The position numbers and the translations under genes were made by a program. From the NCBI GenBank assembly GCA_015296085.1, contig DVDT01000069.1, positions 29,432-93,431 of the forward strand: DNA of 64,000 nt. Direction: 5' to 3'. This stretch comes from Trichormus sp. M33_DOE_039 (GTDB taxonomy: Bacteria; Cyanobacteriota; Cyanobacteriia; Cyanobacteriales; Nostocaceae). Shown one piece after another: positions 59,750-64,000 of this stretch. Within the stretch, counting starts at the first letter, position 1. Every line of letters begins with the position of its first letter. The notes below the pieces were generated by a model. The model was not told the origin of the DNA. It made no database searches and saw nothing but the letters and a program-made list of their open reading frames with translations.

Positions 59750-60406
59750 ATGCAGAACACAGTCAATGCTTCTAAACCTGGAGTGACCGTATTAAAAGGA
59801 ATTAATTTGGCCAAGGTCACTACAATTATTTGTTTAGTTGGTTTCGCTGTCGTTTTTGGTATTCAAGACTGGCGGCAGGTTATCTATATGTGTCTGCATA
59901 TCAGCTACTGTCTGTGGTGGTTGATGGAACAGTGGTTATTTCCAGAGCGACAAAAAATATTTAATGAGCCAATGGGGGTAGGAACTCTCATTTTTATATT
60001 ATTAATTGTAGGATTTTTTTACGTTTTACCTGGATACTTAGCATTTATCAATCCTGTTCCTTTATCAATGGCAACAGCTGCTATTGCGCTTTTCCTCTAC
60101 ATTTTTGGTAGTTTGATCAATGCTACTGCCGATGTCCAAAAGCTCACTGCCAAACAGTTTCAAGCTGGGCTAGTACGTGACAACATTTGGCGTTTTTCTC
60201 GCAATATCAATTATTTTGCAGATTTGCTGCGGTACTTCAGTTTTAGTGTTGTCGCTGGCTCCCTGTGGGCTTACTTAGTGCCGGGATATATTTTTATCTT
60301 ATATCTCTGGCGTATATCCCAAAAAGAACAGGCAATGTCCGCCAAGTATCCAGAGTATGCAGATTATCAACAATCTAGCTCTCGTTTGATTCCATTTATT
60401 TGGTAG
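59750..60406 (+). CDS. Membrane protein, isoprenylcysteine methyltransferase/DUF1295-like
   Basis: 218 aa multi-TM; SRNINYFADLLRYFSFSVVAGSLWAYL and C-terminal KYPEYADYQQSSSRLIPFIW. Confidence 0.6.
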   Translation: MQNTVNASKPGVTVLKGINLAKVTTIICLVGFAVVFGIQDWRQVIYMCLHISYCLWWLMEQWLFPERQKIFNEPMGVGTLIFILLIVGFFYVLPGYLAFINPVPLSMATAAIALFLYIFGSLINATADVQKLTAKQFQAGLVRDNIWRFSRNINYFADLLRYFSFSVVAGSLWAYLVPGYIFILYLWRISQKEQAMSAKYPEYADYQQSSSRLIPFIW

Positions 60407-60820
60407 AACTGCTGTGAAAGGCGAGAACTGAATTTTTCTCAAGCCCAACAACAAATCAACAATCAACAAGCGCGATCGCCTATGGTGGATATTCAACCAT
60501 CACACCTATTTGTCACCAACGAGGACAAGTGATCGTGCTGCTCCCTCTCCTTCTATGTCGTAATTCGCTAAAAAACCGACACATTGACAGCCAAACTTAA
60601 CAATGATTTGTTGTGACGTATATGTTTTAGGGACTTCCAGAAAATAAACTATTCAATGGGTCAGAGCAAAGATGATCATTGTATTCTTCTTCCCCTGCTT
60701 CCCCTGCTCCCCCTGCCTCCCCTGCTTACCAAAGCGATTGTATATTTTTTTAGTTGGAAGTCCCTTAGTTAGTCGTCCCTGAAAAATTCAGTTTGTTTTC
60801 AGAGTTACCTAGCCATCAAG

Positions 60821-63571
60821 CTATGCAATCACGGTAATTTGGGTACTGGTTAAGGCAGCTTGATTTGCAAGTCGCGCAATCTGAACTTGTGTGTTACCAC
60901 CATTGCCATCAGTATCAAAGAACAGATTACCTGTGGCTTGGTCATAGATAAAGCGATCGCCTGCTGCTACCGCACTTGTCCCCAGACGGAATACACTGGC
61001 ATCCAGCACACCAAGACCTTGACTTAAAGCAAATTCCGCTTTGGAGATGAGAATTTTGTCGTTGCTCACATTGAAATCAGTGATTGCATCAAAAGTATCT
61101 AAAATAGGACGGATTAATTGAAAACTGTCTTTACCAGCATCACCTGTTAAGGAATCACGCCCTCTACCACCGATGAGTGTATCGTCACCCGTGCCACCAT
61201 CAAGAGTGTCATTACCATTACCACCATTAAGGATGTCGTTCCCAGCTAAACCAAATAACCAGTCATTCCCATCCTCACCTGATAAAACGTTAGCTGCCGA
61301 ATTACCGATGAGTACGTTTTTGAGAGTGTTACCTGTACCGTTAATGGTGCTGGTTCCAGTCAGTACCAAGTTTTCCAAGTGATTATCCAACTGCCAACTA
61401 ATGGCGGCTTGCACTAAGTCTGTACCTGCATTTGCTTCTTCAATGATGAGGTCTCCAAGATTGTCTACAAAGTAAATATCATTACCAGTGTCACCCTCCA
61501 ATCTGTCTGCACCAACACCACCATCTAGGATATCGTGGTCTGCACCACCATATATGATGTCATTTCTTAAGCCTCCATACACCTTGTCATTACCATCTAA
61601 GGCGTAAATGATATCGTTGCTGGCTGTGCCGTTGAGGGTTTCTGATGCTGATGTGCCTGTAATTTCAATTTCATTGTAACTAGCCGACTCAAGTGCTAAA
61701 GCCCGCAATTCATAACCGTAGGTGGGGTCATATGCCCTAAAGTAGAGTGTGCCGTTGATTTTGGTCATTTCATCGACATGGGAATCCCCAGAACCGACAT
61801 AGAAATCCCCAGAACCAGGATTGATGTCATTGACGAGTAGGGCATTACCTGTGGTTTTGTCTATGTGATATAACTCTCTCCCGAAGGTCGGGTTATTTGC
61901 CGTAAAGTAGAGTGTGCCATCAATGTTTGTCAGCTTTTGGGGAAAGGAACCCAAAGAACCACGATAGATATCAGCGACGCGTACAGCCTCGCCCGTGATA
62001 TTTTCTACTCGATATAACTCTCTCCCGAAGGTCGGGTTATATGCCGTAAAGTAGAGTGTGCCATTGATGTTTGTCAGAGATTCGGGCTCGGAAGCCCCAG
62101 AACCAGGATAGATATCAGTGACGAGTACAGCCTCGCCTGTGGTGTTGTCTAGTCGATATAACTCATTGCCGTAGGTGGGGGTAAATGCACTAAAGTAGAG
62201 TGTGCCATTGATGTTCGTCAGCTTTTGGGGATAGGAATTCCACAAACCAGGATAGATATCGGTGACGCGTACGGCCTCGCCTGTGGTGTTGTCTAGTCGA
62301 TATAACTCATTGCCGTAGGTGGGAGTAGATGCCGTAAAGTAGAGTGTGCCATTGATGTTCGTCAGATAGTAGGGATAGGAATATGCAGCACCAGGAGCAA
62401 TATCAATGACGCGTAGAGCCTCGCCTGTGGTGTTGTCTAGTCGATATAACTCATTGCCGTAGGTGGGAGTAGATGCCGTAAAGTAGAGTGTGCCATTGAT
62501 TTTGGTTAGAGTAGTAGGGGTATATGTCTCATCACTAGCAATAATATTGAGATCAGTAACGCGTACAGCATTCCCTGTGGTTTTGTCTACTCGATATAAC
62601 TCTTTGCCGTAGGTGGGGTCATATCCCAAAAAGTAAAGTGTGCCATTGATTTCGGTCAGGTCGTAAGGATCGGAATCTCCAGCACCAGAATTGAGATCAG
62701 TAACGCGTATAGCATTCCCTGTGGTTTTGTCTAGCCGATATAACTCTTTGCCGTAGGTGGGGTCATATCCCACAAAGTAGAGTGTGTCATTGATTTCAGT
62801 CAGGTAGTAAGGATCGGAATCTCCAGCACCAGAATTGAGATCAGTAACGCGTATAGCATTCCCTGTGGTTTTGTCTACTCGATATAACTCTTTTCCGTAG
62901 GTGGGGGTAGATGCCGTAAAGTAGAGTGTGCCATTGATTTCGGTCAGGTTTTCTGGAAAGGAAGACCAACCGCCAGGATAGATATCCGTCACTAAGTATG
63001 GTTGAGAATTTAATACTTCCTCATAAGCTTCCATGCTGATTTGACTGAATGCCAACGTCACAGCACCGCTAAGAGTCTGCACTTCCAACTCCCAGTCACC
63101 ACCCAAAGCCTCATTCCCAGTCAAATCATCCGAGGCGGCGACTACAACAGAGGTTAACTCACTCAATCTCTGTACAAATGCTTGTCCAACTGCACCAGCG
63201 GCGACATTGCAACCATACAACAAGATTTTCGCTGTATCTTGTAGTGCATACTTCCAAGTTTGCAGTTGATTGGCGTAGAAAGAGAGAGTCTGCCAACTGA
63301 GATAAGAACTTCCTAACTGCACGCTGGCACAACTGCCATGTGAGACGATGTGAACACTGGCAATCTCTTGACGCTGTGACAATATTTGGGTAATTTGCTG
63401 TACTCCGTCCTGTGTAGGATCTAGGATGATCACCTCAAATCCTGGTAATACCCCCGCCATTAAACTAGAGTAATTTTCTACCGCCCCATCAATAAACACG
63501 ATGCCTTGGTGTCGGTTGTCAACAGCAACTGTACGAACTGATTGATTCCAGGAATGATTGATTGTAGACAT
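60821..63571 (-). CDS. DUF4347 + ELYR (ELWxxDGT-like) repeats + hemolysin-type calcium-binding repeats, secreted RTX-type protein
   Basis: N-terminal VVFIDGAVENYSSLMAGVLPGFEVIILDPTQDGVQQITQIL; about nine INGTLYFTA..PTYGKELYRVDKTTGNA repeats; GGNGNDTLDGGTGDDTLIGG. Confidence 0.88.
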   Translation of the reverse strand: MSTINHSWNQSVRTVAVDNRHQGIVFIDGAVENYSSLMAGVLPGFEVIILDPTQDGVQQITQILSQRQEIASVHIVSHGSCASVQLGSSYLSWQTLSFYANQLQTWKYALQDTAKILLYGCNVAAGAVGQAFVQRLSELTSVVVAASDDLTGNEALGGDWELEVQTLSGAVTLAFSQISMEAYEEVLNSQPYLVTDIYPGGWSSFPENLTEINGTLYFTASTPTYGKELYRVDKTTGNAIRVTDLNSGAGDSDPYYLTEINDTLYFVGYDPTYGKELYRLDKTTGNAIRVTDLNSGAGDSDPYDLTEINGTLYFLGYDPTYGKELYRVDKTTGNAVRVTDLNIIASDETYTPTTLTKINGTLYFTASTPTYGNELYRLDNTTGEALRVIDIAPGAAYSYPYYLTNINGTLYFTASTPTYGNELYRLDNTTGEAVRVTDIYPGLWNSYPQKLTNINGTLYFSAFTPTYGNELYRLDNTTGEAVLVTDIYPGSGASEPESLTNINGTLYFTAYNPTFGRELYRVENITGEAVRVADIYRGSLGSFPQKLTNIDGTLYFTANNPTFGRELYHIDKTTGNALLVNDINPGSGDFYVGSGDSHVDEMTKINGTLYFRAYDPTYGYELRALALESASYNEIEITGTSASETLNGTASNDIIYALDGNDKVYGGLRNDIIYGGADHDILDGGVGADRLEGDTGNDIYFVDNLGDLIIEEANAGTDLVQAAISWQLDNHLENLVLTGTSTINGTGNTLKNVLIGNSAANVLSGEDGNDWLFGLAGNDILNGGNGNDTLDGGTGDDTLIGGRGRDSLTGDAGKDSFQLIRPILDTFDAITDFNVSNDKILISKAEFALSQGLGVLDASVFRLGTSAVAAGDRFIYDQATGNLFFDTDGNGGNTQVQIARLANQAALTSTQITVIA

Positions 63572-63739
63572 AGGATTGTGTATTTGGTGTTGAGTAAAAA
63601 AATCTTTATTTGCACATCGGGCAATCTGAACTTGCGGATTTTCACTTAAACTATTTCGATATCAAAGCCGGAAATTACAGAACTAGCATGACTAATTAAC
63701 ACATGACTACTTCCGCAAGAGGTATTTTGCTCTAACAGA

Positions 63740-63976
63740 GTGCAAAGATTAATGCTTCCCCATCTGTCTAGCTTTACCCAGCAGTCAGAATTATTAGAGT
63801 TTGCGCCAGAACAAGCATTGCAACGCTTAATTCCCCAGGTATTAGAAAATGCTGCTTATCCCTGTTTTGTCACTTTAGGCAGAAGAAAAATAGAATTCAG
63901 TGTGAGTCAGGAATATAAAAATTGGAGATGTGAGGCTATAAACAATAGACTGGAGTTTAGAAAAACCCTGAAATAA
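63740..63976 (+). CDS. Hypothetical protein
   Basis: 78 aa ORF at window end. Confidence 0.4.
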   Translation: MQRLMLPHLSSFTQQSELLEFAPEQALQRLIPQVLENAAYPCFVTLGRRKIEFSVSQEYKNWRCEAINNRLEFRKTLK

Positions 63977-64000
63977 TTGAGGAATAGGAAAAATTGTTAA

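Overview
The window looks like chromosomal DNA from a filamentous Nostoc/Anabaena-type cyanobacterium: many GCGATCGC (HIP1-like) sites, PEP-CTERM proteins and heptameric/dispersed repeats. From left to right it holds four blocks. (1) A ~14.7 kb minus-strand surface-glycan cluster (1-14718): Wzm/Wzt ABC exporter, NeuA- and NeuB-like nonulosonic-acid genes, a polysialyltransferase-like protein, two polysaccharide pyruvyl transferases, several glycosyltransferases and two Gfo/Idh oxidoreductases. (2) More polysaccharide and methyltransferase genes (16-25 kb). (3) Ordinary core/accessory genes (Tex, cytochrome c6-like, aldo/keto reductase, MurJ, ThiE/ThiS, PEP-CTERM proteins, RTX proteins), with miniature inverted-repeat elements that show visible target-site duplications. 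(4) An accessory island at ~53-59.4 kb: transposase remnant, macrolide-2'-phosphotransferase-like gene, frameshifted HNH gene, a dense array of 29 tRNA or tRNA-like genes covering all 20 amino acids plus a CTA (amber) anticodon, and a frameshifted ParB-like gene. The most striking observation is that four tRNA-like genes in the array carry 22-45 bp hairpin insertions at the same T-loop position (GGT^(T)C). These belong to the same small-repeat family that interrupts MITE-like repeats elsewhere in the window, and one copy contains a second small repeat nested inside it. All calls are by eye; no database search or folding program was run.
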